Positions 16,578 to 26,141 are shown, counted from the first letter of the stretch. The stretch: 64,000 nucleotides of DNA from DASPKT01 sp035626475 (GCA_035626475.1 DASPNP010000053.1:186001-250000), one strand, 5' to 3'. Numbers and translations: made by a program. Notes: a model not told the origin generated them from the sequence alone.

Positions 16578-17473
16578 GCCCCGGAGCCGCCCCGGCGTTG
16601 CTCCAGAAGCCGCGCCGCCTCCGCGCCCCTGACGCGGATGATGTCGTCCTGGTACTTCAGCAGGGCGCCCAGCGTGTCGTCCACGGTCGCAGGGTCGATG
16701 CCCGGGCGGCCCAGCGCCACCAGCGCGTTCGCCCAGTCGATCGTCTCGGCCACGCCGGGCGGCTTGAACAGGTCCAGGCCGCGCAAGCCTTGGACGAAGG
16801 CGACCAGCTCCCGCGTCAGATCCGCCGACGCGCCGGCGGCCTTGCGCCTGACGATCTCCAGCTCGCGCTCCGCCGAGGGATAATCGACCCAGGCGTAGAA
16901 GCAGCGCCGCTTCAGCGCGTCGTGGATCTCGCGGGTGCGGTTGCTGGTCAGGATGACGATGGGCGGTGCCTCGGCCTTGATCGTGCCCAGCTCCGGCACG
17001 GTGACCTGGAAGTCGGCCAGCAGCTCCAGCAGGAACGCCTCGAATGGCTCGTCGGCGCGGTCCAGCTCGTCGATCAGCAGCACCGGCGGGCCGGCGGGAT
17101 CGGGCTCCAGCGCCTGCAGCAGCGGCCGGCGGATCAGGAACTCCGGCCGGAACAGATCCTGCGCCCGCGCCGCGTCGCCCGCCGCCTCGGCCAGCCGGAT
17201 CTCCAGCATTTGGCGCGGGTAGTTCCACTCATAGGCGGCCGAGGCGACGTCCAGCCCCTCATGGCACTGCAGCCGCACCAGCCGCCGCCCCAGCGCCGCC
17301 GCCAGCACCTTCGCCAGCTCGGTCTTGCCGACGCCGGCCTCGCCCTCCAGGAACAGCGGCCGGCCCAGCTTCAGCGCCAGGAACAGGGCCGTCGCCAAGC
17401 CCCGGTCGGCGACATAGCCGCCGGAGTCAAGAAGGGCGAGGGTGGAGTCGACGTCGCCGGGCGCTGTCAGCAC
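16574..17473 (-). CDS. coxD: CoxD/MoxR-family AAA+ ATPase
   Basis: A 299-aa MoxR-type AAA+ chaperone with Walker A EGEAGVGKTELAK, Walker B VLLIDELDRADEPFEAFLL, sensor ILTSNRTREI and arginine finger ALKRRCFYAWVDYP. The RLQCHEGLDVASAAYEWNYP motif marks the CoxD subgroup. It partners the VWA protein downstream in post-translational maturation of the molybdoenzyme. The start is GTG at 17473, overlapping the end of coxM by 7 bp. Confidence 0.92.
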   Translation of the reverse strand: MLTAPGDVDSTLALLDSGGYVADRGLATALFLALKLGRPLFLEGEAGVGKTELAKVLAAALGRRLVRLQCHEGLDVASAAYEWNYPRQMLEIRLAEAAGDAARAQDLFRPEFLIRRPLLQALEPDPAGPPVLLIDELDRADEPFEAFLLELLADFQVTVPELGTIKAEAPPIVILTSNRTREIHDALKRRCFYAWVDYPSAERELEIVRRKAAGASADLTRELVAFVQGLRGLDLFKPPGVAETIDWANALVALGRPGIDPATVDDTLGALLKYQDDIIRVRGAEAARLLEQRRGGSGA

Positions 17474-18258
17474 GCCGCCACCGCCCGTTTCGCCATCACG
17501 CCCACCAGATGCGCGCGGTAGTCGGCGCGGGCGTGCAGATCGTCGTTCAGGTCGGCGGCGTCGACCGTCAGCCCGTCCAGCGCGGCGGGGGAGAAGTCGG
17601 CCGTCAACGCCTGCTCCGCCTTGGTCCAGCGGAAGACAGACGCGGCGGCGCCGGTTACGGCGACGCGGATTTCGCCGGCCGCCTGCGCGATGAAGACGCC
17701 CACGACGGCGTAGCGGCTGGCCGGGTTGCGGAACTTGGCGTAGGCGGCGCGGTCGGGGCGGGGGAAGTGGACCGCGGTGACGATCTCGCCTTCCTCCAAC
17801 GCCGTCTCGAACATGCCGGTGAAGAAATCCCCGGCGGCGATGCGGCGCTTCACCGTCCGCACCTCGGCGCCCAGTGCCAGCAGGGCGGCGGGATAGTCGG
17901 CGGCGGGGTCGGCGTTGCAGATCGAACCGCCCAACGTGCCAAGATTGCGCACCTGCGGGTCGCCGATATGGCCGGCGAGATCGGCCAGCGCGGGAATGAG
18001 CCGGCGCACCACGTCGCTGCCGGCCAGCTCGGCATGGGTGGTCATGGCGCCGATGGTGACGCCGCCATTCTCCTCGTCGATGCCGCGCAGCGCGTCGATG
18101 CGGCGCAGATCGATCAGGTCGGAGGGCTGGGCCAGCCGCTGCTTCAGGGCCGGCAGAAGGGTCTGGCCGCCGGCCAGCAGCTTCGGGTCGTCGGCGGCGC
18201 CCAGCAGGCGGGATGCCTCGTCCAGGCTGTCGGGGCGGTGATAGTCGAAGGCGTACAT
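17467..18258 (-). CDS. coxM: CoxM-like FAD-binding medium subunit of a CO dehydrogenase/xanthine oxidase-family enzyme
   Basis: A 263-aa flavoprotein subunit. FAD motifs are AGGQTLLPALKQRLAQP near residue 30 and the pyrophosphate-binding TLGGSICNADPAADYP near residue 108. CoxM passes electrons from the iron-sulfur subunit via FAD to the quinone pool. The gene starts 11 bp after the coxS stop, leaving no room for the large molybdenum subunit that normally accompanies these two. The C-terminal CO dehydrogenase flavoprotein domain (YAKFRNPASRYAVVGVFIAQ) is present. Confidence 0.92.
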   Translation of the reverse strand: MYAFDYHRPDSLDEASRLLGAADDPKLLAGGQTLLPALKQRLAQPSDLIDLRRIDALRGIDEENGGVTIGAMTTHAELAGSDVVRRLIPALADLAGHIGDPQVRNLGTLGGSICNADPAADYPAALLALGAEVRTVKRRIAAGDFFTGMFETALEEGEIVTAVHFPRPDRAAYAKFRNPASRYAVVGVFIAQAAGEIRVAVTGAAASVFRWTKAEQALTADFSPAALDGLTVDAADLNDDLHARADYRAHLVGVMAKRAVAAC

Positions 18259-18269
18259 CCCAGCCCCTC

Positions 18270-18758
<489 letters not shown>

Positions 18759-18827
18759 GGCGCTTCCTCCCAGGGGAGCCCGAGGCTAGCAGGCGGGCCG
18801 GGCGGGTCAAGCGCCCGGGGGAGGTGG

Positions 18828-19844
18828 TCAGCGCACCAGCACGACCATCAGCAGCAGCACCAGGATCAGCAGCGGGATCCAGACCAGCGGCCGCATCCCC
18901 TTGGTTCCTGGTTCAACTGCTGGCGCCGCCGCCATGGGTACGACGGGTTCCAACTGGGACGGTCCGGCCGCCGCCGCGACGGCCGCAGGTTCCGGTTCAG
19001 GCTCCGGCTCCGGCAGTGGAGCCGGCTGCGGCGGCTCGACCTGCAGCGGCGGCACCGGGGCGGCGCCGACCATCGGCTCGGGCGAGGTCGCTTCGTCCAG
19101 CGGGCCGGGCGGCACCTCGACGGCGGATTGGGCAGGGATGTCCACCATCGCCGGAGCATCGGCGGAAGCGGCCTTTTTGCGGCTGCGCTTCGGCTTGGGT
19201 GCGGGCTCTTCGGCGACGAGGGGGGCGACAGGTTCGGAGACGGTCTCCGGCGGGGTCTCGAAGGTCTTGGCCGCCTTCTTCCGGGTGCGCTTGGCTGGCG
19301 CGGCCGGCGCCTCAGCCGGCGGCTCCGTGGCAGCCGGGATGGACATCAGCGGCTCGGCCGAGGTCTCCATGGGCGTCTCGGCGGGCGTATCGGCCGCGTC
19401 CGGCGATCCCAAGATACCGGCGAAGGCGGCGAAGAAATCGTCGGCCATCTTCTTGGCCGTGCCCTGGACCAGGCGCGAGCCGATCTGCGCCAGCTTGCCG
19501 CCGACCTGGGCCTCGGCGGTGTAGCGCAGGATCGTGGCGCCCGGCCCGTCCTCGGCGAGGCCGACCCTGGCACCGCCCGAGCCGAAGCCGGCGGCGCCGC
19601 CCTGGCCCTCGCCGGTGATGGTGTAGCCGTTGGGCGGGTCCATGTCCGAGAGGGTCACGCGGCCGGCGAACTTGGCCTTCACCGGCCCGACCTTGACCGT
19701 TGCCTTGGCGGCGAACTCCGTATCGGAAACCTTCTCGACGCTTTCGCAGCCGGGGATGCAGCGGCGCAGGATATCCGGATCGTTCAGGGCCGCCCACACC
19801 GCGGCGCGCGGGGCGGCGATCCGGTACTCGCCGTTCATGTCCAT
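18828..19844 (-). CDS. coxG: CoxG-like SRPBCC protein with long Pro/Ala/Glu linker and C-terminal membrane anchor
   Basis: A 338-aa protein. Residues about 1-150 form the CoxG SRPBCC domain (MDMNGEYRIAAPRAAVWAAL, CIPGCESVEKVSDTEFAAKA). A low-complexity linker of about 160 residues follows, rich in Pro, Ala and Glu and with two basic patches (KRTRKKAAK, KPKRSRKKAAS). The C-terminus is a transmembrane helix (LVWIPLLILVLLLMVVLV). CoxG proteins attach CO dehydrogenase to the membrane and are linked to quinone handling. The gene heads the minus-strand cox cluster; the divergent TAXI gene lies 213 bp away. Confidence 0.85.
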   Translation of the reverse strand: MDMNGEYRIAAPRAAVWAALNDPDILRRCIPGCESVEKVSDTEFAAKATVKVGPVKAKFAGRVTLSDMDPPNGYTITGEGQGGAAGFGSGGARVGLAEDGPGATILRYTAEAQVGGKLAQIGSRLVQGTAKKMADDFFAAFAGILGSPDAADTPAETPMETSAEPLMSIPAATEPPAEAPAAPAKRTRKKAAKTFETPPETVSEPVAPLVAEEPAPKPKRSRKKAASADAPAMVDIPAQSAVEVPPGPLDEATSPEPMVGAAPVPPLQVEPPQPAPLPEPEPEPEPAAVAAAAGPSQLEPVVPMAAAPAVEPGTKGMRPLVWIPLLILVLLLMVVLVR

Positions 19845-20057
19845 CGAAGCGCTCCTCCCGATCTTTCCCGGACCCTAGCGGGCACGGCGCGGCCCCGGCA
19901 AGCCTCCCGCGGGGCGTGTGGAGCATCAGGGTTAATTCGTCGGCCCAAAGGTTGCGGAAACGCTTGGAATGCTGGAAGGATAGGGCCGGCCGGCGGGGAA
20001 ATCGCCGGCGTCCCGGCGCCGTGCCGGGAAGGGAGACACACAAGGGGAGGGAAGCGC

Positions 20058-21023
20058 ATGTTCAGCATGCTCGGTCGGCGGCGCGCGGGCGCCTTGGCCC
20101 TGGCGGCGGCCGTCTGCGTCGCGCCCGTCGCGGCCAAGGCCCAGGACTTCATCACCATCCTCACCGGCGGCACCACGGGCGTGTACTACCCGCTGGGCGT
20201 CGCCATGTCGCAGGCCTACGGCAAGGCCATGCCGAACGCCAAGGTCACGGTCCAGGCGACCAAGGCCAGCGTCGAGAACCTGAACCTGCTGCAGGCCGGC
20301 AAGGGCGAGATCGGCTTCTCGCTGAGCGACAGCGTCAGCCAGGCGGTCAAGGGCGACGCCGAGGCCGGCTTCGCCAAGCCGCTGGACAAGCTGCGCACGG
20401 TCGCCAGCGTCTACCCGAACTACATCCAGATCGTCGCCTCGAAGAGCTCCGGCATCAAGACGCTGGCGGACCTCAAGGGCAAGCGCATCTCGGTCGGCGC
20501 GCCGAAGTCCGGCACCGAGCTGAACGCCCGCGCCATCGTGAAGGCGGCCGGCATGAGCTACAACGACTTCGCCAAGGTCGAGTACCTGCCCTTCGCGGAG
20601 TCGGTCGACCTGATGAAGAACAACCAGATCGACGCGACCCTGCAGTCCGCCGGCCTGGGCGTGGCCTCGATCAAGGACCTCGCCGCCAGCCAGGAGATCG
20701 TCGTGGTGCCGATCCCGGCCGACGTGGTCGCCAAGGTCGGCGACCCTGTCTACCAGTCGGCCATGATCCCGGCGAACACCTACACGGGCCAGACGGCCGA
20801 CGTGCCGGCGGTCGCCATCGGCAACGTCCTGGTGACCCATGCGGGCGTCAGCGACGACGCCGTCTACCAGATGACCAAGGCGATCTACGACAACCTGCCC
20901 CAGCTGGTGTCGGCGCACGCGGCGGCCAAGGCGATCAAGCTCGACGCCAACTCCGCCAAGGGGCCGGCGCCGCTGCATCCCGGCGCCGCGCGCTTCTTCA
21001 AGGAGAAGGGCGTGCTGAAGTGA
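20058..21023 (+). CDS. TAXI-family TRAP transporter solute-binding protein
   Basis: A 321-aa periplasmic binding protein with a Sec signal peptide (RAGALALAAAVCVAPVAAKAQ). The TAXI signature TILTGGTTGVYYPLG is at the mature N-terminus, with TLADLKGKRISVGAPKSGTE and a C-terminal HPGAARFFKEKGVL ending typical of the family. It binds a small carboxylate-like substrate and delivers it to the membrane component encoded next. The ATG at 20058 has GGGGAGGG upstream; longer in-frame sequence is antisense to the cox genes. Known TAXI ligands include glutamate and 2-oxoglutarate, but this one's ligand is unknown. Confidence 0.93.
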   Translation: MFSMLGRRRAGALALAAAVCVAPVAAKAQDFITILTGGTTGVYYPLGVAMSQAYGKAMPNAKVTVQATKASVENLNLLQAGKGEIGFSLSDSVSQAVKGDAEAGFAKPLDKLRTVASVYPNYIQIVASKSSGIKTLADLKGKRISVGAPKSGTELNARAIVKAAGMSYNDFAKVEYLPFAESVDLMKNNQIDATLQSAGLGVASIKDLAASQEIVVVPIPADVVAKVGDPVYQSAMIPANTYTGQTADVPAVAIGNVLVTHAGVSDDAVYQMTKAIYDNLPQLVSAHAAAKAIKLDANSAKGPAPLHPGAARFFKEKGVLK

Positions 21024-21090
21024 GACGCGGGCGGGCCGTCCTCCACCGGGGACGGCCCGCATCGCATCGGGTGGCGCAGCGGAGGAACGG

Positions 21091-23187
21091 ATGACGGCCG
21101 AGGATCGCCTGGTGATCGACGAGGAGGCGGTGCGCCGCGCCGTCGAGAAGGATAATCCCGTCAACGCGCACCTGTCGCTCAGCCCCTTCGACCAGCGGGC
21201 GATCTACGCCGTCGGCGTCGCCTTCGCGGTCTTCCAGCTCTGGACCGCCACCTTCAACCCGCTCTCCAGCCTGGTGGTGCGCTCCATCCATGTGGGCTTC
21301 CTGCTGCTGCTGGCCTTCCTGCTGCTGAGCGCGCGGGAGGGCATGAAGCGGTCGAGGGTGCCCTGGTACGACTGGGCCCTGGGCGCGCTCGCCTTCGCCA
21401 TCGGCCTCTATCACCTGGTCTTCGAGAAGGACCTGCTGCTGCGCTCGGGCGATCCCACCGCGACGGATTTGGTCATCGGCGCGGTGAACATCCTGCTGGT
21501 GGCTGAGGCCGCGCGGCGGGTGATGGGCTGGGGGCTGCCGGCCTTCTGCCTGGCCTTCATCCCCTTCGCCTATTGGGGCCGCGAGCTTCCCTCGATCTTC
21601 GCTCACCGGGGCTACGGGCTGGACCAGATCATCGACCAGCTGCAGTTCTCGACCGAGGGCATCTACGGCACGCCGATCTTCGTCTCCTCGACCTTCATCT
21701 TCCTGTTCATCCTGTTCGGCTCCTTCCTGGAGCGGGCGGGGGTGATCGGGCTGTTCAACGACATCTCGTTGGGTCTGGTCGGGCGGACCAAGGGCGGGCC
21801 GGCCAAGGTGGCGGTGATCTCGTCGGGCCTGATGGGCACGGTGAACGGCTCGGGCGTGGCGAACGTGCTCACCACCGGCCAGTTCACCATCCCGCTGATG
21901 AAGCGCTTCGGCTACCGCCCCGCCTTCGCCGGCGCGGTGGAGGCGACCGCCAGCATGGGCGGCCAGCTGATGCCGCCCGTCATGGGCGCCGCCGCCTTCA
22001 TCATGGCCGAGACCATCGGCGTCTCCTACGCGGAGATCTGCAAGGCGGCCGCCATCCCGGCCATCCTCTACTTCGCCTCGGCCTTCTGGATGTCGCACCT
22101 GGAGGCCGGGCGCTACGGCCTGAAAGGATTGCCGCCGGAGGAGTGCCCGAGCGCGCTGCGCGCCGTCGTCCGCGGCTGGTACCTGCTGCTGCCGCTGGCG
22201 GCGCTGGTGGTGCTGCTCTTCGCCGGCTTCACGCCGCTGTTCGCCGGCGTGGTGGGCATCGCCGGGACGGTGGCGCTGATGCTGGGCACGCGGATCGCGC
22301 AGCAGGCCCGGACGCAGGTGCTGCGCGTCGTCTTCTGGGCGGCGCTGGCGCTGATCGCCGCCGGCCTGTACCGCGCCCGGGTGCCGGTGGAGTTCGTGGC
22401 CTCCTCTCTGGTCGCGCTCCTGGTCGTGCCCTCCTTCTTCTTCCGCGGCGGGCGCGAGACGCTGCGGGGAATCGTCGACAGCCTGGCGGACGGCGCCCGG
22501 GCGGCGGTGTCGGTCGGCCTCGCCTGCGCCCTGGTCGGCATCCTGATCGGTGTGCTGTCGCTGACCGGCACCGCTTCGGCCATCGCCGGCATCATCGTCG
22601 ACCTCTCGGGCGGCGTGCTGATCATCGCGCTGCTGCTGACCATGGTCGCCTGCATCGTGCTGGGCACCGGCCTGCCGACCACGGCCAACTACATCATCAC
22701 CGCCTCGATCGCCGCGCCGGCCCTGCTGGAGCTGGGCGTGCCGCTGATCGTCAGCCACATGTTCGTCTTCTATTTCGGGATCATGGCGGACCTGACGCCG
22801 CCGGTGGCGCTGGCGGCGCTCGCCGCATCCCCAATCGCCCGGGCGGGGCACATGGAGATCGGGTGGATCGCCACCCGCATCGCCGCCGCCGGCTATCTGG
22901 TGCCCTTTATGGCGGTGTACGACCCGTCGCTGATGCTGCAGGCGGGCACCTGGCTCGACACCGCCTACATGGTCTTCAAGGCCGGGTTGGGCATCGTGCT
23001 GTGGGGCGCCGCCAGCATCGGCTTCCTGTGGAAGCCGTTGAGCTTCGTCGAGCGGGTGGCAATGGCCGGCGCGGCGCTGCTGCTGGTGGTGGCCCTGCCG
23101 CTGACGGACGAGCTGGGCTTCGCGGCGGCGGCGGTGCTGCTGGGCTGGCACTGGTTCGCCACCCGCCGGGCGACGGCGACCGCGTGA
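21091..23187 (+). CDS. TRAP transporter fused permease (4TM/12TM, TAXI type)
   Basis: A 698-aa integral membrane protein combining the small (DctQ-like) and large (DctM-like) TRAP permease parts, as usual for TAXI systems. Family motifs include GVANVLTTGQFTIPLMKRFGY, EATASMGGQLMPPVMGAAAF, CIVLGTGLPTTANYIITA and ADLTPPVALAALAAS. It uses the sodium or proton gradient to import the ligand of the binding protein. It starts 67 bp after that gene, preceded by GGAGGA, and ends overlapping the DUF1850 gene (GTGA). Confidence 0.95.
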   Translation: MTAEDRLVIDEEAVRRAVEKDNPVNAHLSLSPFDQRAIYAVGVAFAVFQLWTATFNPLSSLVVRSIHVGFLLLLAFLLLSAREGMKRSRVPWYDWALGALAFAIGLYHLVFEKDLLLRSGDPTATDLVIGAVNILLVAEAARRVMGWGLPAFCLAFIPFAYWGRELPSIFAHRGYGLDQIIDQLQFSTEGIYGTPIFVSSTFIFLFILFGSFLERAGVIGLFNDISLGLVGRTKGGPAKVAVISSGLMGTVNGSGVANVLTTGQFTIPLMKRFGYRPAFAGAVEATASMGGQLMPPVMGAAAFIMAETIGVSYAEICKAAAIPAILYFASAFWMSHLEAGRYGLKGLPPEECPSALRAVVRGWYLLLPLAALVVLLFAGFTPLFAGVVGIAGTVALMLGTRIAQQARTQVLRVVFWAALALIAAGLYRARVPVEFVASSLVALLVVPSFFFRGGRETLRGIVDSLADGARAAVSVGLACALVGILIGVLSLTGTASAIAGIIVDLSGGVLIIALLLTMVACIVLGTGLPTTANYIITASIAAPALLELGVPLIVSHMFVFYFGIMADLTPPVALAALAASPIARAGHMEIGWIATRIAAAGYLVPFMAVYDPSLMLQAGTWLDTAYMVFKAGLGIVLWGAASIGFLWKPLSFVERVAMAGAALLLVVALPLTDELGFAAAAVLLGWHWFATRRATATA

Positions 23188-23579
23188 GCGTCGCCGTCGC
23201 GCTCTGCCTGGGCTGGCTGGGCGCCGCGCCGGTGCGGGTCGAGGCCGACCGGTTCCAGCTTTCCTGGACGCACTCCGTGCAGAAGACCCGCTGGACCGAG
23301 GAATGGGCCGTCACGGACGGCGGCCTCGTGGCCGTGTCGGCGTCCGTGGCGGGCTCCGGCGCCGGCATGGAGGTGCCGGACGGCGCGGTCAGGGATGGCG
23401 CTGGCTGGCGCTGGACGCCTGACCTTCCGCCCCAGCCGCGCCTCGTGCTGGCCGCGTCGGAGCACACGCCCGACCACACGCTCTGCGCCCGCGGCACTTG
23501 CCGGCCGCTGAAGGCGTGGCTGGGCGAGGGAGCAGGACCTGTGGAGCTCCGGCCCTGCCTTGAGAAGGCGCGCCCGTAG
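23184..23579 (+). CDS. DUF1850 domain-containing protein
   Basis: A 131-aa protein of the DUF1850 family, which characteristically follows TAXI-TRAP permease genes. The core FQLSWTHSVQKTRWTEEWAV is the conserved family motif. An N-terminal hydrophobic segment (VAVALCLGWLGAAPV) may be a signal or anchor. The start is the GTG overlapping the permease stop. Its TAG stop lies inside the left arm of a long inverted repeat. The molecular role is unknown; by context it assists TRAP transport. Confidence 0.8.
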   Translation: MSVAVALCLGWLGAAPVRVEADRFQLSWTHSVQKTRWTEEWAVTDGGLVAVSASVAGSGAGMEVPDGAVRDGAGWRWTPDLPPQPRLVLAASEHTPDHTLCARGTCRPLKAWLGEGAGPVELRPCLEKARP

Positions 23580-23658
23580 GTCGCATGGAGCGGAGCGCAA
23601 TGCGACGTTCCCCGGCCGGAGCATGTCGCATTGCGGCTTGCCTCCATGCGACCTACGG
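23574..23658. repeat. long imperfect inverted repeat between converging genes (REP-like, bidirectional terminator)
   Basis: The left arm (23575-23590, CGTAGGTCGCATGGAG) is the reverse complement of the right arm (23642-23657). Inner segments with GCAATGCGAC and GTCGCATTGC also pair, giving a cruciform-sized hairpin of about 85 bp. Each outer arm carries the TAG stop codon of the gene that converges on it. Elements of similar sequence occur as intergenic repeats in many proteobacterial genomes. It likely terminates transcription from both sides. Confidence 0.85.
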
Positions 23659-24612
23659 CTGCCGCAGCTGCACCGCGTAGCTGCCCAGCTCCGGCACCGT
23701 CTTGGTCAGGCCGCGCGCCTTCAGGAATTCGGCGAAGCGGAGGTAGCGCTGCTCGTCGAGGGCCGCGGGCGCCTGGCTGAAGCGGGGCAGGGTGGCGGCC
23801 CAGGCGCGCTTGTTCAGCTCCGTGTCCAGCTCCTTGCGGCCCTTGATGAAGAGCTGCCAGGACTCGTCCGGATGGTTCACCAGGAAGTGGGCGCCGCGCT
23901 CGACCGCATTCATGAAGCGATTGAGGCGCGGGTCGGAGAGCTTTCCTGAATTGGCGACGTAGATCAGCTCGTCATAGGGCGGGACGCCGTGTTCCTCGGG
24001 GAAGAAGGCGCGGCCGGGATGGCCCTCGATCGCCATCTGGTTCAGCTCGAAGTTCCGGAAGCCGCCGATGGTCGCGTCCACTTGGCCCGCCAGCAGCGAG
24101 GGCGAGAGCGAGAAGTTGACGTTGACCATCGTCACGTCCTTCAGGCTCAGGCCCACGCTCTCCAGCATGGTCGCCAGGATCGCGTCCTCCGACCCGCCGA
24201 TGGAGAAGCCGACCTTCTTGCCCTTCAGGTCCCTCAGGCTGTCGATGGGCCCGTTCTCCAGCGAGATCACCGTGTTCAGCGGCGTCGCCACCAGCGTGCC
24301 GATGCGGGCCAGCGGCAGCCCCTCGGCGACCTGCAGGTGCAGCTCCGGCTGGTAGGAGATCGCCACGTCCGCCCGTCCGGCCGCCACCAGCTTCGGCGGG
24401 TCGTTCGGGTCGGCCGGGGCGATCAGCTGGACGTCTAGCCCGGCGTCCCGGAAATAGCCCTTCTCCAGCGCGACATAGAGCGGCGCGTGGTCCGGATTGA
24501 CGAACCAGTCCAGCATGACCGTCAGCTTGTCGGCGGCGGCCTGGGCCAGCGCAGGAGCCGGCGCGAGGCCGATGAGGGCGGCGGCGAGACCGGCGCGGAG
24601 GTGCTTCAGCAA
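23653..24612 (-). CDS. thiY: ABC transporter substrate-binding protein for pyrimidine precursor (ThiY-like, NMT1 domain)
   Basis: A 319-aa periplasmic binding protein with a signal peptide (AAALIGLAPAPALAQA). The NMT1/THI5-like domain opens with TVMLDWFVNPDHAPLYVALE and continues with GRADVAISYQPELHLQVAEG and LRDLKGKKVGFSIGGSEDA. ThiY proteins bind formylaminopyrimidine or a related thiamine pyrimidine precursor. It is the last gene of thiZ-thiX-thiY behind a TPP riboswitch, which supports the substrate. The start is TTG with GGGAG upstream. Its stop lies in the right arm of the inverted repeat. Confidence 0.88.
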   Translation of the reverse strand: MLKHLRAGLAAALIGLAPAPALAQAAADKLTVMLDWFVNPDHAPLYVALEKGYFRDAGLDVQLIAPADPNDPPKLVAAGRADVAISYQPELHLQVAEGLPLARIGTLVATPLNTVISLENGPIDSLRDLKGKKVGFSIGGSEDAILATMLESVGLSLKDVTMVNVNFSLSPSLLAGQVDATIGGFRNFELNQMAIEGHPGRAFFPEEHGVPPYDELIYVANSGKLSDPRLNRFMNAVERGAHFLVNHPDESWQLFIKGRKELDTELNKRAWAATLPRFSQAPAALDEQRYLRFAEFLKARGLTKTVPELGSYAVQLRQP

Positions 24613-24630
24613 GGTTTGCTCCCGTGATTG

Positions 24631-25383
24631 TCAGTCGTTGAAGGTTTCGGTCTGCCAGGGGATGAGGCGGCGCACGCCGGCATCGACCAGCCGGTGCAGC
24701 GCCACGGCCATGACGGCCAGCACGACGAGCGCCGCGAACATCAGGTCGGTCTGCATGCGCCCGTTGGCGTGCAGCATCAGATAGCCCAGACCGGCCGAAC
24801 TGCCGACCCACTCGCCCACCACCGCCCCGATCGGCGCCACCGCGGCGGCGACGCGCAGGCCGGAGGCGAGGGCGGGCAGGGCGGCCGGCAGGCGGACATG
24901 GCGCAGGATGGCCAGGCGCGAGGCGCCCATGGTGGAGGCCAGGTCCAGCCAGCCGGTCTCGGTCCGCCGGAGACCGTCATAGAAGGCGGCCATGACCGGG
25001 AAGAAGATGATCAGCGTCGCCATGGCGATCTTGGACGCCAGCCCGTAGCCCAGCCATAGCACCAGCAGCGGCGCCAGGGCGAAGACCGGGATCGCCTGGC
25101 TCGCCACCAGCAGCGGCAGCAGCCAGCGCCGCGCCGCGCCCGACTGCGCCAGGGACAGGGCCGCAAGCCCGCCCAGCAGCACGCCCAGCAGCAGCCCGAG
25201 CAGGATTTCCAGCAGGGTGATGCCGGCATGCTCCGCCAGGAGATCCCGGTCGGTCCAGAGCCGCTCGGCCACCGGCAGCGGCCCGGGCAGCAGGAAGCGC
25301 GGCAGCCCGGTCAGCGCCACCAGCGCGTGCCAGAGCAGCAGGACGACGCCGATCGTGACTGCCAAGCGCAGAACCCGGCTCAC
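24631..25383 (-). CDS. thiX: ABC transporter permease for pyrimidine precursor (ThiX-like)
   Basis: A 250-aa inner-membrane permease of the SsuC/TauC (BPD_transp_1) type, about six transmembrane segments. The EAA-like cytoplasmic loop is DLASTMGASRLAILRHVRLPAALP, given here in two halves: DLASTMGASRLAI and LRHVRLPAALP. Other features are LLEILLGLLLGVLLGGLAAL and PIGAVVGEWVGSSAGLGYLM. The start is GTG, overlapping the thiZ stop (GTGA). It works with ThiZ and ThiY. Confidence 0.9.
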   Translation of the reverse strand: MSRVLRLAVTIGVVLLLWHALVALTGLPRFLLPGPLPVAERLWTDRDLLAEHAGITLLEILLGLLLGVLLGGLAALSLAQSGAARRWLLPLLVASQAIPVFALAPLLVLWLGYGLASKIAMATLIIFFPVMAAFYDGLRRTETGWLDLASTMGASRLAILRHVRLPAALPALASGLRVAAAVAPIGAVVGEWVGSSAGLGYLMLHANGRMQTDLMFAALVVLAVMAVALHRLVDAGVRRLIPWQTETFND

Positions 25384-26132
25384 GGCGCGGCCCCCACGCC
25401 GAGCCGCGCCAGCAACGCGCCCTGGGCGGCCAGGAGGGCGGGATCGGCGACGCGGCGCGGCGTCGCGGCGGCCGGTGCCGGAAACTCCGAGAGTTCGGCG
25501 GGCGATCCCTCGAGGATCAGCACACGGTCGGCGAGGCGCAGCGCCTCCAGCGGGTCGTGCGTCACCAGCAGCACCGTGCGGCCGGCCAGCAGCCGCCCGG
25601 CCATGTCCTGCAGCGTCAGGCGGGTGAGGGCGTCCAGAGACGAGAAGGGCTCGTCCATCAGCACGACAGGCCGGTCCTCCATAAGGGTCCGGGCCAGCGC
25701 CGCCCGCTGCCGCATGCCGCCGGACAGCGCCGCCGGCCGGTCCAAGGCACGGTCGGCCAGCCCGACCTCCGCCAGCAGGTTCATGGCGCGGTCACGGTCG
25801 GGGCGCTCGCCGCGCAGGCGGGAGCCCACCAGCACATTGTCGAGCACGCTCAACCAGGGCATCAGCAAATCCTGCTGACCCATCCAGGCGGTACGGCCCT
25901 GGAGCGGCTGCCCGTCGGATGCCTCGACGCGTGTGGGCGGCTCGGGCGCGGCGAGGCCGGCCGCGAGGCGCAGCAGGGTGGATTTGCCGACGCCGCTCGG
26001 CCCCAGCAGGCAGGTGGTGCGCCCGGCCTCGATGGTCGCGCCCAGCCCGTCGAACAGGAGGCGGTCGCCGAAGCGCAGGCGCGCGTTACGGATGAGGATG
26101 GCGGGCGGCGCGGTGGGCGGACCGGGAGGCAT
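25380..26132 (-). CDS. thiZ: ABC transporter ATP-binding protein for pyrimidine precursor (ThiZ-like)
   Basis: A 250-aa ABC ATPase with Walker A LLGPSGVGKSTLLRLAAGL, Q loop GQQDLLMPWLSVLDNV, signature LSGGMRQRAALART, Walker B VVLMDEPFSSLDALTR and H loop LLVTHDPLEAL. It is the first gene after the TPP riboswitch. Its ribosome site AGGGA lies within the 3' end of the aptamer, nine bases before the ATG at 26132. It energises uptake of a thiamine pyrimidine precursor. Confidence 0.9.
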   Translation of the reverse strand: MPPGPPTAPPAILIRNARLRFGDRLLFDGLGATIEAGRTTCLLGPSGVGKSTLLRLAAGLAAPEPPTRVEASDGQPLQGRTAWMGQQDLLMPWLSVLDNVLVGSRLRGERPDRDRAMNLLAEVGLADRALDRPAALSGGMRQRAALARTLMEDRPVVLMDEPFSSLDALTRLTLQDMAGRLLAGRTVLLVTHDPLEALRLADRVLILEGSPAELSEFPAPAAATPRRVADPALLAAQGALLARLGVGAAP

Positions 26133-26141
26133 GACTCACTG

